Of a DNA stretch of 64,000 nucleotides, positions 47,587 to 55,606 are shown piece by piece (the first letter of the stretch is position 1; each line of letters starts with the position of its first letter). A model generated the notes under the pieces. The model saw nothing but the letters and a program-made list of their open reading frames with translations. It was not told the origin of the DNA and did not search any database. The position numbers were made by a program, and so were the translations under genes. Source of the DNA: Pseudorhodobacter sp. PARRP1 (GTDB lineage: Bacteria; Pseudomonadota; Alphaproteobacteria; Rhodobacterales; Rhodobacteraceae); assembly GCA_002256245.1 (NCBI GenBank), contig NKIU01000006.1, positions 124,001 to 188,000 on the forward strand. Direction: 5' to 3'.

Positions 47587-48072
47587 GGGGGACTCCTGAT
47601 TGAGCGCAGCAAGGCCACGCAGGTTTGGATAATTGACGAGACTGGCGCGCAGGATGCGGGTCACGACCCCATCCGCGTCGTGCATGATGACCGGCGAGAT
47701 GCCCCGATAGGCTTGGTCTGCCAGCAAGGCCTTGCCAGCCGCATTCCACTTCATCTTCCCCCAGATCCCACCATCGCGGACTTCCATCGCCATGATCTTG
47801 CCGCGCGACGGGGAAGGCAGCCCCACTGGGCCTGCAATGTCGACGGAGTGGTTCTCGTCGATAATCAGGCCGTTTTCGTCACGCGGATCGCCCGACATCG
47901 ATGCCGCAATGATCGCGGCAGGATCGGTGACGTGGTAAGGCCCGCGTCCGTCAAAGGTGCGGATTTCGCCATGGGCGGCAGGGAGCAGATGCACCCATTC
48001 CGGCACCTCGCCCTCAGTGGGGAGATCGAAACCGGCGCAGAGCGCAACATAGGGTGTGGCTGTTTTGGACAT
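46954..48072 (-). CDS. Mu-like head maturation protease with scaffold domain (gpI/Z-like)
   Basis: A 372-residue protein. The first 150 residues are the Mu-like protease domain: WVHLLPAAHGEIRTFDGRGPY, IIDENHSVDIAGPVGLPSPSRG with His-containing catalytic region, and GIWGKMKWNAAGKALLADQAYRGISPVIMHD (in part). The C-terminal 210 residues are helical and form the internal scaffold. An efficient internal start at 47586 allows a separate scaffold protein. No clear Shine-Dalgarno sequence precedes the ATG at 48072; the repeated palindrome described at 48106 lies just upstream. Confidence 0.88.
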   Translation of the reverse strand: MSKTATPYVALCAGFDLPTEGEVPEWVHLLPAAHGEIRTFDGRGPYHVTDPAAIIAASMSGDPRDENGLIIDENHSVDIAGPVGLPSPSRGKIMAMEVRDGGIWGKMKWNAAGKALLADQAYRGISPVIMHDADGVVTRILRASLVNYPNLRGLAALNQESPMNWAKIAKALGLAETATEDDIVAAIASMKQPDTKAEQQALQASLTAIGTALGVSGGDAAAILAAAQTKMASKPEDVVALQSQLTEVTTSFNSLNAQIKREKAEGFVDRAIADARPGVKPMRDYYISRHMENPGETEKAINAIPSFSAGRLTENPAPREVSIDNNLTALNAEQQGRALHDRAVAFQSEQKAKGLTVALFDAIAHVKKEVLL

Positions 48073-48105
48073 GCCGCAACCATAGCTGCGGCGGTAAAAC
48101 CGAAT

Positions 48106-48129
48106 AACCTACAACGGTGTGTAGGGAGA
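48106..48129 (-). promoter_or_regulatory. Late-promoter palindrome upstream of protease gene (PI-like)
   Basis: The 24 bases at 48106-48129 are identical to 57439-57462. They contain the dyad CCTACA-N6-TGTAGG. On the minus strand a TATGGT hexamer follows 21 bases after the repeat (48084-48079). Mu has the C-activated promoter PI at this place. The implied start site falls on or near the ATG at 48072, which would make a leaderless mRNA. Confidence 0.6.
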
Positions 48130-48175
48130 GGCGGTTCGGGGGATGCTCAAAGCCTGCATGGGATCAATGACCTGG

Positions 48176-48652
48176 TCAAGGCTGACTGAAGACGCCTGAC
48201 AGCCAGTCCTCGGTTTGCTCCAGAATGTTCGCCCGATCCTGCTCCGAGAAGCCGAAGAACGGGCGCGCCGGAATGTTGCCCCACAGATGCGGAAACTGGG
48301 CCTTGGTGCCGCCAAACTGCATCATCGCGGCATAGACCCGGCTGGAACCGATGGAAACGTGTGTTGGCGAGGTCTCGGGGAAAAACTGCGATGAGAGCAT
48401 ACCTGACGGTCCGAACAGCGGGCGGCTGTCAACGCGGTTGGATTTGCGCGCCCCGTATTTGGCAAGGGTGACAGGCGATTTTGCAGCCCACTTGACGCCA
48501 TCGGGCGACTCGCCCGCCTTGAAACGCTCTTTGACCGAAACCACCAAGATTTCGCCGATGTCGTCCATCAGCGGCGTCAGATCGCCCATCTGCGCCAGCG
48601 CGCGGCTGAGCGTGGCTGTAATCTGGTCATCCTTGAGTTCGACGGTGAACAT
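48176..48652 (-). CDS. Virion morphogenesis protein, Mu gpG-like
   Basis: A 158-residue protein of the phage virion morphogenesis family (gpG of Mu, related to P2 gpS): IGEILVVSVKERFKAGESPDGVKWAAKSPVTLAKYG (in part) with the conserved FxxxxsPdGxkW motif, SGMLSSQF, VYAAMMQFGG and IPARPFFGFSEQD. In Mu, G acts in head or head-tail completion. Overlap-free; a 119-base gap lies before it. Confidence 0.9.
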   Translation of the reverse strand: MFTVELKDDQITATLSRALAQMGDLTPLMDDIGEILVVSVKERFKAGESPDGVKWAAKSPVTLAKYGARKSNRVDSRPLFGPSGMLSSQFFPETSPTHVSIGSSRVYAAMMQFGGTKAQFPHLWGNIPARPFFGFSEQDRANILEQTEDWLSGVFSQP

Positions 48653-48771
48653 TGCTATCTTTCCTTAGCAGGCGTGACGCGGTGATATTCCCCCGGCCGT
48701 AACACGATCTCAGGATCGGAGTGCCATGCAGGGTTGCCGGGAAACCGGATTGGGGGGCCCTGCCGTCTGCA

Positions 48772-49929
48772 TCATTCCATTTTCTTCCTCAGCAAGCGGC
48801 GGATTGCCTCGTCGCGTTTGACCTGGTCGGAACTCAGGCGGCGGAAACTGGTCACGAACAAGCCTTGCCCCGATATCGTCGCTTTCACCACCAGGACATA
48901 GCCTGCAGCTTCGGGGTCTTCCAAAACGAAGATCATCGTGTTGGGGCTGTCCTGGACGCGAATGGTTGCCGCATCGACCGTGCGCTGGATCATCAGGTAG
49001 TCCAGCGCCTTCAGCTCGGGATGCTCGCGCATCTGCTTGGAGATGGTTTCCGGCGACAGGCTTGCAACGGCCGTCTTGGCCTTTATCGCTTCTGCCGCAG
49101 CCTCGGGAAGCCGCGCCACCGGCCAAAGGCCAGTCGGTGCCTGCATCCAGTTCGCGAACCCGTCCAGCTTCAGCCAGTTCTGGATAAGATCGACCGATGG
49201 CTTGGGCGGCAGCGCCGCCAGCTTCGGCACCATCTGCGCCACCAGCTGGGCCACGGATGCGCCTGGCGCGTGATCCCAGCCCTTGTCGATGCCGACCGGC
49301 ACGCCCGTTTTCTTGTCGATCCCTTGCCAGCCCTCGGGCAGCGCCATCTCCGGCTTGCCGCCCAATCGCTTTGCGGCGTTGGGGCTGCGCGCGCCGACGA
49401 TGTAGCAACTGCAGCCCCAGCCATTCGGTGGCGCGTGGCTCGCCCAGAACGGATGGTCGGGCGGAAGAACGAGGCCATCCCAAGCGAGATGCTGCACGCG
49501 GGGTTCCACGGACGCGCCGTGCTTGTAGACCCAATACGGAAACCCGGCCTTCACCAGTTGCGCCATCCGGCCCGCCGCGTAACTGGTGGCCATGTTGGTG
49601 CGGTAGATCACGCGGGTGCGCCACGCCTCCCCGCCTTTGGTGCCTTGGCCCGCCGTCGAGATTTGCCAGCCCTTGGCCTCGACCATTGCGCGGAAGTCGC
49701 GTCGGAACTCCTCGAGCGTCGTGCCCTGCGTGATCGCCTTATCGATGGCGGCACCGATGTCGGCGAGAATATCCGTCCGCATCGCGCCTGCGACCATGAA
49801 CCCGCGATCATGCTCGACACCGGAGATGTCATCCCACGCCTTGGTGGGGATCAGATTGCCCAGGCGCAGGCGAAACGCGGCCACCTGAAAGTCAAACGGC
49901 TTTCCGAAGCTGGCAAGGATCGATGTCAC
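48772..49929 (-). CDS. Head morphogenesis protein, Mu gpF-like, with C-terminal nuclease-like domain
   Basis: A 385-residue protein. The first 250 residues are the Mu F/SPP1 gp7 minor head domain: TTLEEFRRDFRAMVEAKGW, WRTRVIYRTNMATSYAAGRMAQL, WDGLVLPPDHPFWASHAPPNGWGCSCYI (in part), with the Cys-rich WGC.C motif. The C-terminal 90 residues (LKALDYLMIQRTVDAATIRVQ, VLVVKATISGQGLFVTSFRRLS) resemble the phage Barnase-EndoU-ColicinE5/D-RelE (PBECR) nuclease domains that are fused to such head proteins. Head assembly function is well supported; the nuclease domain is inference. Four-base overlap with the portal gene. Confidence 0.88.
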   Translation of the reverse strand: MTSILASFGKPFDFQVAAFRLRLGNLIPTKAWDDISGVEHDRGFMVAGAMRTDILADIGAAIDKAITQGTTLEEFRRDFRAMVEAKGWQISTAGQGTKGGEAWRTRVIYRTNMATSYAAGRMAQLVKAGFPYWVYKHGASVEPRVQHLAWDGLVLPPDHPFWASHAPPNGWGCSCYIVGARSPNAAKRLGGKPEMALPEGWQGIDKKTGVPVGIDKGWDHAPGASVAQLVAQMVPKLAALPPKPSVDLIQNWLKLDGFANWMQAPTGLWPVARLPEAAAEAIKAKTAVASLSPETISKQMREHPELKALDYLMIQRTVDAATIRVQDSPNTMIFVLEDPEAAGYVLVVKATISGQGLFVTSFRRLSSDQVKRDEAIRRLLRKKME

Positions 49930-51551
49930 TGGCTGTCCTCAAGAACAGCCACCCGCCCACCGGCATTTGCCGCCAGAAGGCCACGGCTCAAGACCTCCGC
50001 AAGGTCCGTGGTGTCGATGTCCGCGAAACCCTCAGACAGCATCTGCTGCAACTCTTCCAACGATCCGGCCGCGTGCATCATGGCCTCAATCTTGGCCATC
50101 ATTCCCTCAATCGCCGGCGCAGCCTCAATCTGCATCCGATCCGTCAAAACGTCCTCGGCAGAACCCCCCTGTTTTTTGCCCGCTAGAGGCCCTTCAGCTT
50201 GCGGGGCGGGCGTTGGCGCTGAAACAGGCTCAACCCGTTTAAAAACGTCTAGAACCCGTTTAATTTTTGAATTCGGATCGGAAGGGTCGGTGGGCTGCGC
50301 GCCTGCACCCTGCGGACGGAGCATTTTGGCCCCCGCTTTGGGTTCTGGCAGCCCAAAGCGCTCGCGCAGGTCGGCCATGTCCACTTCCATGCCACGGTCG
50401 ATCATCGGGCCGAGCGCCTCGGTCAGCGCCTTCAGGTCTTCCTCTTTGGCGCGGCCGATGCGGATGCGCGGATAGACCTTGCGCGGCCCATATTCCATCT
50501 GCACCCAGACCCGGATCAGATCCCGGTTGATAATTGCCGCAAGCGCCTTGGCATCGGCCTTCTCGATATCCTCCTGCACCTCGCGGTGTTCCTTGCCAGA
50601 GCCAAGCCCTCCGACAACCGCGTCGGTGGTCGAGGTCTGCCCCAGAACCGCCTTGGAAATCTGCTGGTCGATCCAATCGCAGCGCTCTTTGTAGAGCTGA
50701 TGGGCAGCACCAACATTCCCAGCCTCGATAAACTCGATGCTCATGCCTTCTGGTATGATCGCCGCGCAATCGCCCGCAATGTCGGCAACCGCGCGGAACA
50801 AGGTGGCTTTGTCCTCTTCCGATGTGCCGGGGGCAAACTTGCCCAAGCGCACCGGCTGGCCATAGGTTTGCGTGAAGATGGCCCAGTCGCGCTGGGTATA
50901 CATCTTGAACATCCAGCCCCATGCCGCCACCCGCGCCAGACCCGACCGCACCGCAAGGCCGCTCTTGGCTTTGATCGTCGCCCAGATGAAGTGCCCCGGC
51001 TCCAAGGGTTGGGGCTGACCGTAGGCATTCAGCAGCATCGGGGTTTCGAGATCGTTGCGGTCAAACCGGAACGAGCGCGGATCGCGCCAGATCAGCCTTG
51101 GGCGATATTGCCCTTCGGAAAAGTCATAGACGACTTCAGTGCCAGAATAGCCCTTACCCAGACAGTCGAGGATATTGAACAACTCGCCGCTCAACTCGTC
51201 CCGATCCAGCCAGTCGCGCACCATCTGCGCGATCTTCTCATCTTCGGGATCGGTCGAGCCAGCTTCGACCGTCACGTCCAGTTGCGAGACCGAGCGGCGA
51301 CGGGTGCCGATCACACCAAGGTAATGCGGATCGCGCTCCTCGATGGTTTCGGCGAGTTCAAGGAACTGGCGGGGTTCGCCCAGATCAGCGGCGCGCAGGA
51401 TGGCGGCCAATCGAACCGGGTTCAGTCCATCGGCCGGATAGCCCGCCGTTGGGGTGCGGGCAGTGCCGACGCGCGGTGCCGCAACCTCTTGCGTCAGAGC
51501 CGCCCGTTCAATGGGCCTGCCGTATGCGTCGTAAATGACGGGCTTGGCCAT
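49926..51551 (-). CDS. Portal protein, Mu gp29-like (DUF935)
   Basis: A 541-residue DUF935 protein, the dodecameric DNA gate of the head. Landmarks: MAKPVIYDAYGRPIERAALTQE, AAILRAADLGEPRQFLELAETIEERDPHYLGVIGTRRRSVSQLD (in part), SGTEVVYDF, GQPQPLEPGHFIWATIKAKSGLAVRSG (in part), GLGSGKEHREVQEDIEKADAKAL. The C-terminal part is rich in charged helices. Placed between terminase (TGATG overlap) and head protein F (ATGA overlap), the conserved Mu order. Confidence 0.93.
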   Translation of the reverse strand: MAKPVIYDAYGRPIERAALTQEVAAPRVGTARTPTAGYPADGLNPVRLAAILRAADLGEPRQFLELAETIEERDPHYLGVIGTRRRSVSQLDVTVEAGSTDPEDEKIAQMVRDWLDRDELSGELFNILDCLGKGYSGTEVVYDFSEGQYRPRLIWRDPRSFRFDRNDLETPMLLNAYGQPQPLEPGHFIWATIKAKSGLAVRSGLARVAAWGWMFKMYTQRDWAIFTQTYGQPVRLGKFAPGTSEEDKATLFRAVADIAGDCAAIIPEGMSIEFIEAGNVGAAHQLYKERCDWIDQQISKAVLGQTSTTDAVVGGLGSGKEHREVQEDIEKADAKALAAIINRDLIRVWVQMEYGPRKVYPRIRIGRAKEEDLKALTEALGPMIDRGMEVDMADLRERFGLPEPKAGAKMLRPQGAGAQPTDPSDPNSKIKRVLDVFKRVEPVSAPTPAPQAEGPLAGKKQGGSAEDVLTDRMQIEAAPAIEGMMAKIEAMMHAAGSLEELQQMLSEGFADIDTTDLAEVLSRGLLAANAGGRVAVLEDSQ

Positions 51552-53197
51552 CAGATGCCTCCTCGGAGTCGCGCGCCCAAGGGGCCACGATATGGGTTGT
51601 GATTTTGCGATTGGCCGAGGAAGTCCTGTGCCTCTTCAGCTGCCCGGCCGGTGGGCACCGGCGTGTAGCCATATTCGACAAACCGCATCCGGCTTGCCCA
51701 ATGGGCCAGCGCGACGGCGATGGCATGGTCACCGTGGCGCTTCTTGCCGGTGGTGCCTTCGCGAAGGGCAGGCACGCGGGCAATGCCGCGCACGAGCTTG
51801 ATCGCGCGAATATCGCCCAGATGGTCCGAGTCCGCGATCAGGGCGATCATGTCGTCTTCAAACGCCACCTTCAGCGGCGGCATGTGCAGCCGATACCATT
51901 CCTCGGAAAACTTCACCGCGATGACGATGCCGGGGCCTTCGGGGTCTTCGCGCATGCCGAATTCGCGGCCCATGTCTTCAGCCACCGTCCAGCCCATGCC
52001 GGTAGCGTCGAAGGCAGCGCCAATCAGACGCGAGCGGACGTGCTGGAGGATGGTGCGCACGATCAGCTTCTGCTCGACACCCGGCACGTTGCGCAACTCG
52101 AAGGCCAGCACTTCGCGGCGTTTAAGACGCTGTTCAATGGCCATTAAAGACCCCGCTGTAAGGTCGGCCACACGGGCAAAGTCGAAGCCGAAGGCAAACT
52201 GCGGTGTCAGGTCGAGCGCGGCCAACTGGACGCGCAGGGCCTCCATGAACGGGGCCAAGAGAGCAGCCTGTTCAAGGCGCGGCAGGAACATGTAACCGGC
52301 GGGCAGTTCCAACCGCAACACGGGCGTCTTCACCGTCATCCGGGCTTCGATCAGCGGCGCTGGCAACCATGCCCCCGATGACATCGAGGGCACGCAGTAA
52401 AGTTCCTCGTCTGCGTTGTCGCGGTAGCGATTGATCACGCCCTCGCGCCATTGCGCCTCGGCCTCTGGTGTCCACTCTTCGCCGGTCACAAGGGCGATGC
52501 GGCGGTAAAGCCCCTGCTCCAGCGCCTGATCCAGTGTGATCGCCATATGGGCGTAATTCGACCGCCCGCCCAGAATGTCTTGGATCTGGACGTTGAACTC
52601 GTTCTCCGCACCAAGGTGGGTCGAGCAGACCACGACTTGCCCGCCCCACATGGTGAAGGCCATCGCGGATTTCAGGAGAGCGGGCAGATCGTCGACAAAC
52701 GCCGCCTCGTCGATGATGACGCAACCCTGCTTACCGCGCAGGCCACGTGGGGCCGAGGACAGCGCCATGATCTCAAAGCCGCTGGCGAACTTGATGCGGA
52801 AGGCGTTGATCGCCTTGTCTTCGCTGTCCTGGTCGAACAGCACCTCCTCCACCACGCCCGCCGCCGAATTGAAGGCCTTGGCCCACATCGCACAGACGTC
52901 GATAAACTCGCGGGTCATCTCGCGGGAATACGAGATATACATGACGTCCATGCCACGCGCCGATTTCTGCCGGGCCGCGCGCAGCGCCGCATAGGCCCCA
53001 AGCGCCCATGTCAGCCCGATCCGGCGCGACTTCTCGACAAACAGCACCGGGCAGGCGCTGTCCAGGAGCGACACCGTGCGCGCCTGATAAGGCAGCAAGA
53101 CAGAGGGCAAGCCATGCGCCTGCACCTCGGCCGGGATCGACGCCATCGCCGCCGCACGCGCCGCAGCCCACTGCTTCTCGGTCAACATTTCACTCAT
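51551..53197 (-). CDS. Terminase large subunit, Mu gp28-like
   Basis: A 548-residue DNA-packaging motor. The ATPase has the Walker A variant EKSRRIGLT (55-63) and Walker B CVIIDEAAF with D163-E164. The nuclease domain shows FGFDFARVADLTAG, FDATGMGWTVAED and KKRHGDHAIAVALAHWA with the expected acidic metal ligands. Mu-like phages package by headful from host-integrated copies, which this enzyme would cut. Overlaps genes on both sides. Confidence 0.95.
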   Translation of the reverse strand: MSEMLTEKQWAAARAAAMASIPAEVQAHGLPSVLLPYQARTVSLLDSACPVLFVEKSRRIGLTWALGAYAALRAARQKSARGMDVMYISYSREMTREFIDVCAMWAKAFNSAAGVVEEVLFDQDSEDKAINAFRIKFASGFEIMALSSAPRGLRGKQGCVIIDEAAFVDDLPALLKSAMAFTMWGGQVVVCSTHLGAENEFNVQIQDILGGRSNYAHMAITLDQALEQGLYRRIALVTGEEWTPEAEAQWREGVINRYRDNADEELYCVPSMSSGAWLPAPLIEARMTVKTPVLRLELPAGYMFLPRLEQAALLAPFMEALRVQLAALDLTPQFAFGFDFARVADLTAGSLMAIEQRLKRREVLAFELRNVPGVEQKLIVRTILQHVRSRLIGAAFDATGMGWTVAEDMGREFGMREDPEGPGIVIAVKFSEEWYRLHMPPLKVAFEDDMIALIADSDHLGDIRAIKLVRGIARVPALREGTTGKKRHGDHAIAVALAHWASRMRFVEYGYTPVPTGRAAEEAQDFLGQSQNHNPYRGPLGARLRGGI

Positions 53198-53532
53198 GGC
53201 GCGGGCCTCTCGGTTGACCGCCGCCAGAACTCGACAAGCGCACCGCCTTTGTCGGGATCAGGGCAGCGCCACAGGGTGCGGAAATATGGGTCGGGCTGGG
53301 TGTAATAAGTGCTGCAGTTGCGGCTGTCCGCATCGCCCCAGCAGCTGGTGTGAGCCGAGGGTGGCGGGGTGAAGAGCGATTCCGTAATCGCTTGGCAGTT
53401 GCCAGAGGCCAGCAAGGCGCGCTCGTGGCGATCTTGCATGATGGCATAGCCGATGGTGCCCACCGTGATCGTCAACCCGATTGCCGCGCCGATTGACTTG
53501 GTGAAGCTGTAGGGGCCAGTCCGCGACATCAT
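53194..53532 (-). CDS. Small membrane protein before terminase
   Basis: A 112-residue protein with one membrane helix near the N terminus (KSIGAAIGLTITVGTIGYAIM) and a soluble part with four cysteines (SGNCQAI, TSCWGDADSRNCSTYY, LWRCPDPD) that may form disulfides outside the membrane. The layout (short cytoplasmic end, helix, periplasmic Cys-rich domain) could suit a spanin-like or superinfection protein, but the lysis genes are elsewhere. Unknown function. ATGA overlaps on both sides. Confidence 0.7.
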   Translation of the reverse strand: MMSRTGPYSFTKSIGAAIGLTITVGTIGYAIMQDRHERALLASGNCQAITESLFTPPPSAHTSCWGDADSRNCSTYYTQPDPYFRTLWRCPDPDKGGALVEFWRRSTERPAP

Positions 53533-53882
53533 GCCGTCACCGCATCTTCACCCAGCCAAGCCAGAACGACGCGGTTTTGAAGCAGGTCATCGCGCAAGGT
53601 GCGATCACTTGGGGCATCATGGAAACCCACCAGCAAATCGGGGCAGAAATCCAAGGGTCCGAGCCGCCAGAGGTGGCGATAATTGCCACCGTTCACCAGA
53701 TCACCTTGGGCCGGATAGACCTCAATCGCGCGCGCGCGTTCGCCCCAGACGGCGTTTTTCACCGCCTGAAGTTGGTCCCAAGTAATGGCGCCATCATGCG
53801 CGACCTCGATGTGCCCAAGGGCATCATTCACCGTGCAGGCGAAACCGCAGACGGTTGCGAAGCGGGGCTCAGGCGCGGTCAT
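53529..53882 (-). CDS. Conserved phage protein, DUF7694-like
   Basis: A 117-residue protein: ITWDQLQAVKNAVWGERARAIEVYPAQGDLVNGGNYRHLWRL, quoted in part, is typical of small phage proteins annotated as DUF7694 in my memory. ATG at 53882 overlaps the stop upstream by four bases. No catalytic residues. The function is unknown; the pattern of a helix followed by paired strands and the phrase RAIEVYP..GD suggests an enzyme inhibitor or structural role rather than an enzyme. Confidence 0.65.
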   Translation of the reverse strand: MTAPEPRFATVCGFACTVNDALGHIEVAHDGAITWDQLQAVKNAVWGERARAIEVYPAQGDLVNGGNYRHLWRLGPLDFCPDLLVGFHDAPSDRTLRDDLLQNRVVLAWLGEDAVTA

Positions 53883-54085
53883 TTGTGATCCTGGCCGGTT
53901 TGCGCCCAAACCCGCGCCTGTCCGGGTTCAAGGCTATCCAGCAATGCCTGCTCATCAGACACCAGATCGTCGGCCGGGCATTCGACCAAGGCACCGCCCG
54001 TCGAAAAGCCGTCTTGCCCGCATTTGATGCAGCGCCCGATGAATGCCTCGCCAAACGGGCTGGTGCGGGTCAAAGCATGCGTCAT
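53879..54085 (-). CDS. Small putative zinc-binding phage protein
   Basis: A 68-residue protein with a Cys pair in GRCIKCGQDGF and one more Cys in VECPADD, perhaps a zinc ribbon. The C-terminal half is acidic (LVSDEQALLDSLEPGQARVW). Start at 54085 shares one base with the GapR-like stop; a GTG at 54088 is possible. Nothing more can be said about its function. Confidence 0.6.
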   Translation of the reverse strand: MTHALTRTSPFGEAFIGRCIKCGQDGFSTGGALVECPADDLVSDEQALLDSLEPGQARVWAQTGQDHK

Positions 54086-54339
54086 CACTGCATCCCCAAC
54101 GCGGCTTTATACATGTCGATGATCGCCTCCTCTTCGGCGATCTCGTCGGGCTTGCGCTTGCGCAGGGCGATGACCTTGCGCATGACGGCGGTATCGTAGC
54201 CCCGGCCCTTGGCTTCAGCGAACAACTCCTTCTCCTGTTCGCCCAGATCCTTCTTCTCGGACGCCAACTGCTCGGCGCGCTCGATGAACTGGCGCAACTC
54301 GTCGGCGGTGCAGTTGTAGGCCTCGGTCACATCGGTCAC
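54085..54339 (-). CDS. GapR-like nucleoid protein (DUF2312)
   Basis: An 84-residue helical protein matching GapR/DUF2312: ELRQFIERAEQLASEKKDLGEQEKELFAEAKGRGYDTAVMRKVIALRKRKPDEIAEEEAIIDMYKAALGM, quoted here only by its landmarks EAKGRGYD and EEEAIIDMYKAALGM. In Caulobacter GapR clamps overtwisted AT-rich DNA and helps topoisomerases ahead of forks. A phage copy among packaging genes could help replicative transposition or packaging, or simply be a captured host gene. Overlaps both neighbours (ATGA, TGATG). Confidence 0.88.
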   Translation of the reverse strand: MTDVTEAYNCTADELRQFIERAEQLASEKKDLGEQEKELFAEAKGRGYDTAVMRKVIALRKRKPDEIAEEEAIIDMYKAALGMQ

Positions 54340-54920
54340 TTGGTCACCCCCAGAATTTCAGCTTTGATCGCCTCGGCCGTCTCCGAGGTCAGGCCCTTGG
54401 CCTTGGCAACGGTGGACACCGCTTCGCCCAGGCGCGCCTGCAGCGCTGCGGTCTCTTTGGCCTTACGGGTGCTGGACAGGTTCTGCGCGGCTTGGGCCGA
54501 CCGGAAGGCATCGGCCAACTCCTTCAGCTCTTTCGGGCTGACGCCATCGGCGGCATCACCGAGCATGTGCAGAACCACAGACTTGATCATCTCACCCGCG
54601 ATCACGGTCAGATCGTCGCTGGCCTTGGCATCGTGCTTCTCTGCCAGCACCTTGACGATGTCGCGTGTCTGATCGAGGCGGCGCGACAGGCGGGCCTGAC
54701 GGACGCTGTAGCGGTTGAAGCTTGAGAACGCCGGGATCGCGAATTCCAACTCGCCGCGATGCTCGGCCATCAAGGCTTGGCACTTGGCCATGAACTCGGC
54801 GTAAATGCTGGTCTGTGTCTTTTCCCGATCCGCCAACTCGGACGCGGCCCATGCCACGATGCCATCCGCCTCTGGCGGCAACAGATCAAAGCTGGAAAGC
54901 CGCCCGCGACCGCTTGCCAT
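54336..54920 (-). CDS. Mu gp27-like protein (DUF3486), small terminase candidate
   Basis: A 194-residue DUF3486 protein: GRLSSFDLLPPEADGIVAWAASEL, SIYAEFMAKCQALMAEHRGEL and FSSFNRYSVRQARLSRRLDQTRDIVKVLAEK (in part). In Mu gp27 lies just before the large terminase and is regarded as the small subunit. Here it is separated from the large subunit by four small genes including the GapR-like gene, an insertion compared with Mu order. Confidence 0.87.
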   Translation of the reverse strand: MASGRGRLSSFDLLPPEADGIVAWAASELADREKTQTSIYAEFMAKCQALMAEHRGELEFAIPAFSSFNRYSVRQARLSRRLDQTRDIVKVLAEKHDAKASDDLTVIAGEMIKSVVLHMLGDAADGVSPKELKELADAFRSAQAAQNLSSTRKAKETAALQARLGEAVSTVAKAKGLTSETAEAIKAEILGVTK

Positions 54921-54923
54921 ATC

Positions 54924-55229
54924 TCAAGCCCCCGGACGCGACGGGCGCTTGATGCCCTCGATGATGATGCGCCGCTCCAAATGGTGCGCGCCCTTTTCGG
55001 TCAGGGTTGCGATTTTCACCGAGCCAGCCGTGTTGAGCTTGATCGCCCCCATTTCGGCCAGCCAGTCCAACTCGCCGTGCAGCCATTCCCGCGTCTTGCG
55101 GATGCCCCCGAAGGTTTCGATGATCTCGAGAAGCAGCGACGAGTTCAGCCGCTCGTCAGTCTGATCGCGCAAGGCCTTGAGAATGATCAGCCGCGCGTCC
55201 TCGCGGATCAGTTGGTCCATGTCACTCAT
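54924..55229 (-). CDS. Mu gp26-like protein
   Basis: A 101-residue protein of the gp26/VpaChn25_0724 type: DQLIREDARLIILKALRDQTDERLNSSLLLEIIETFGG (in part), KTREWLHGELDWLAEMGAI and TEKGAHHLERRIIIEGIKRPSRPG. It looks like a winged-helix domain. The ATG at 55229 overlaps the previous stop by four bases. The role is not known; position before gp27 is conserved in Mu-like phages. Confidence 0.85.
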   Translation of the reverse strand: MSDMDQLIREDARLIILKALRDQTDERLNSSLLLEIIETFGGIRKTREWLHGELDWLAEMGAIKLNTAGSVKIATLTEKGAHHLERRIIIEGIKRPSRPGA

Positions 55230-55606
55230 TTGCGGCCCTGCTCCATCGCCCATTCCTGCATCCGCGCGGTCACGGCCTCGAGCGGCTTCAGGCGCTCCGT
55301 CATCACGTTCAATGCGCCCTTCAGCTCGGACATCGTCATTTCCAACTCGTGGAAATCCTGCTGTTTCGGCATGCCCTGCTGCGCCGTCTCCAAGACAGCC
55401 ACGCGCTGATCCAGCCGCTGCATCGTCTCGCTCTGCGCTTTCAGTTCGGCGGCGTTGCGCTTCGACGGCCCGGAAAGAATGTTCCAGAAGGTCGCCCCCA
55501 GATTGGTGAAGGTCAGCAACACCAGCGCCCAAAGGTTTAGCACCTGGACGGAGGTATCGGCGGGCGCGGCGGCTACGACCTGAACAACATCATTCGCTGT
55601 GGTCAC
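55226..55606 (-). CDS. Mu gp25-like membrane protein (DUF2730)
   Basis: A 126-residue DUF2730 protein with one N-terminal membrane helix (LNLWALVLLTFTNLGATFWNIL) and a long coiled coil (AQSETMQRLDQRVAVLETAQQ, LEMTMSELKGALNVMTERL). I take the GTG at 55606, which overlaps the holin stop as GTGA; a TTG at 55618 is less likely. Such a helix plus coiled coil could act as inner-membrane spanin-like or anchoring protein; the function is unproven. Confidence 0.83.
   Translation of the reverse strand: MTTANDVVQVVAAAPADTSVQVLNLWALVLLTFTNLGATFWNILSGPSKRNAAELKAQSETMQRLDQRVAVLETAQQGMPKQQDFHELEMTMSELKGALNVMTERLKPLEAVTARMQEWAMEQGRK

Noticed and set aside
48721-50475. A 584-codon plus-strand frame across the head genes
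   Set aside because: It is antisense to the F and portal genes, which have clear family signatures and operon overlaps. No promoter or ribosome binding site.
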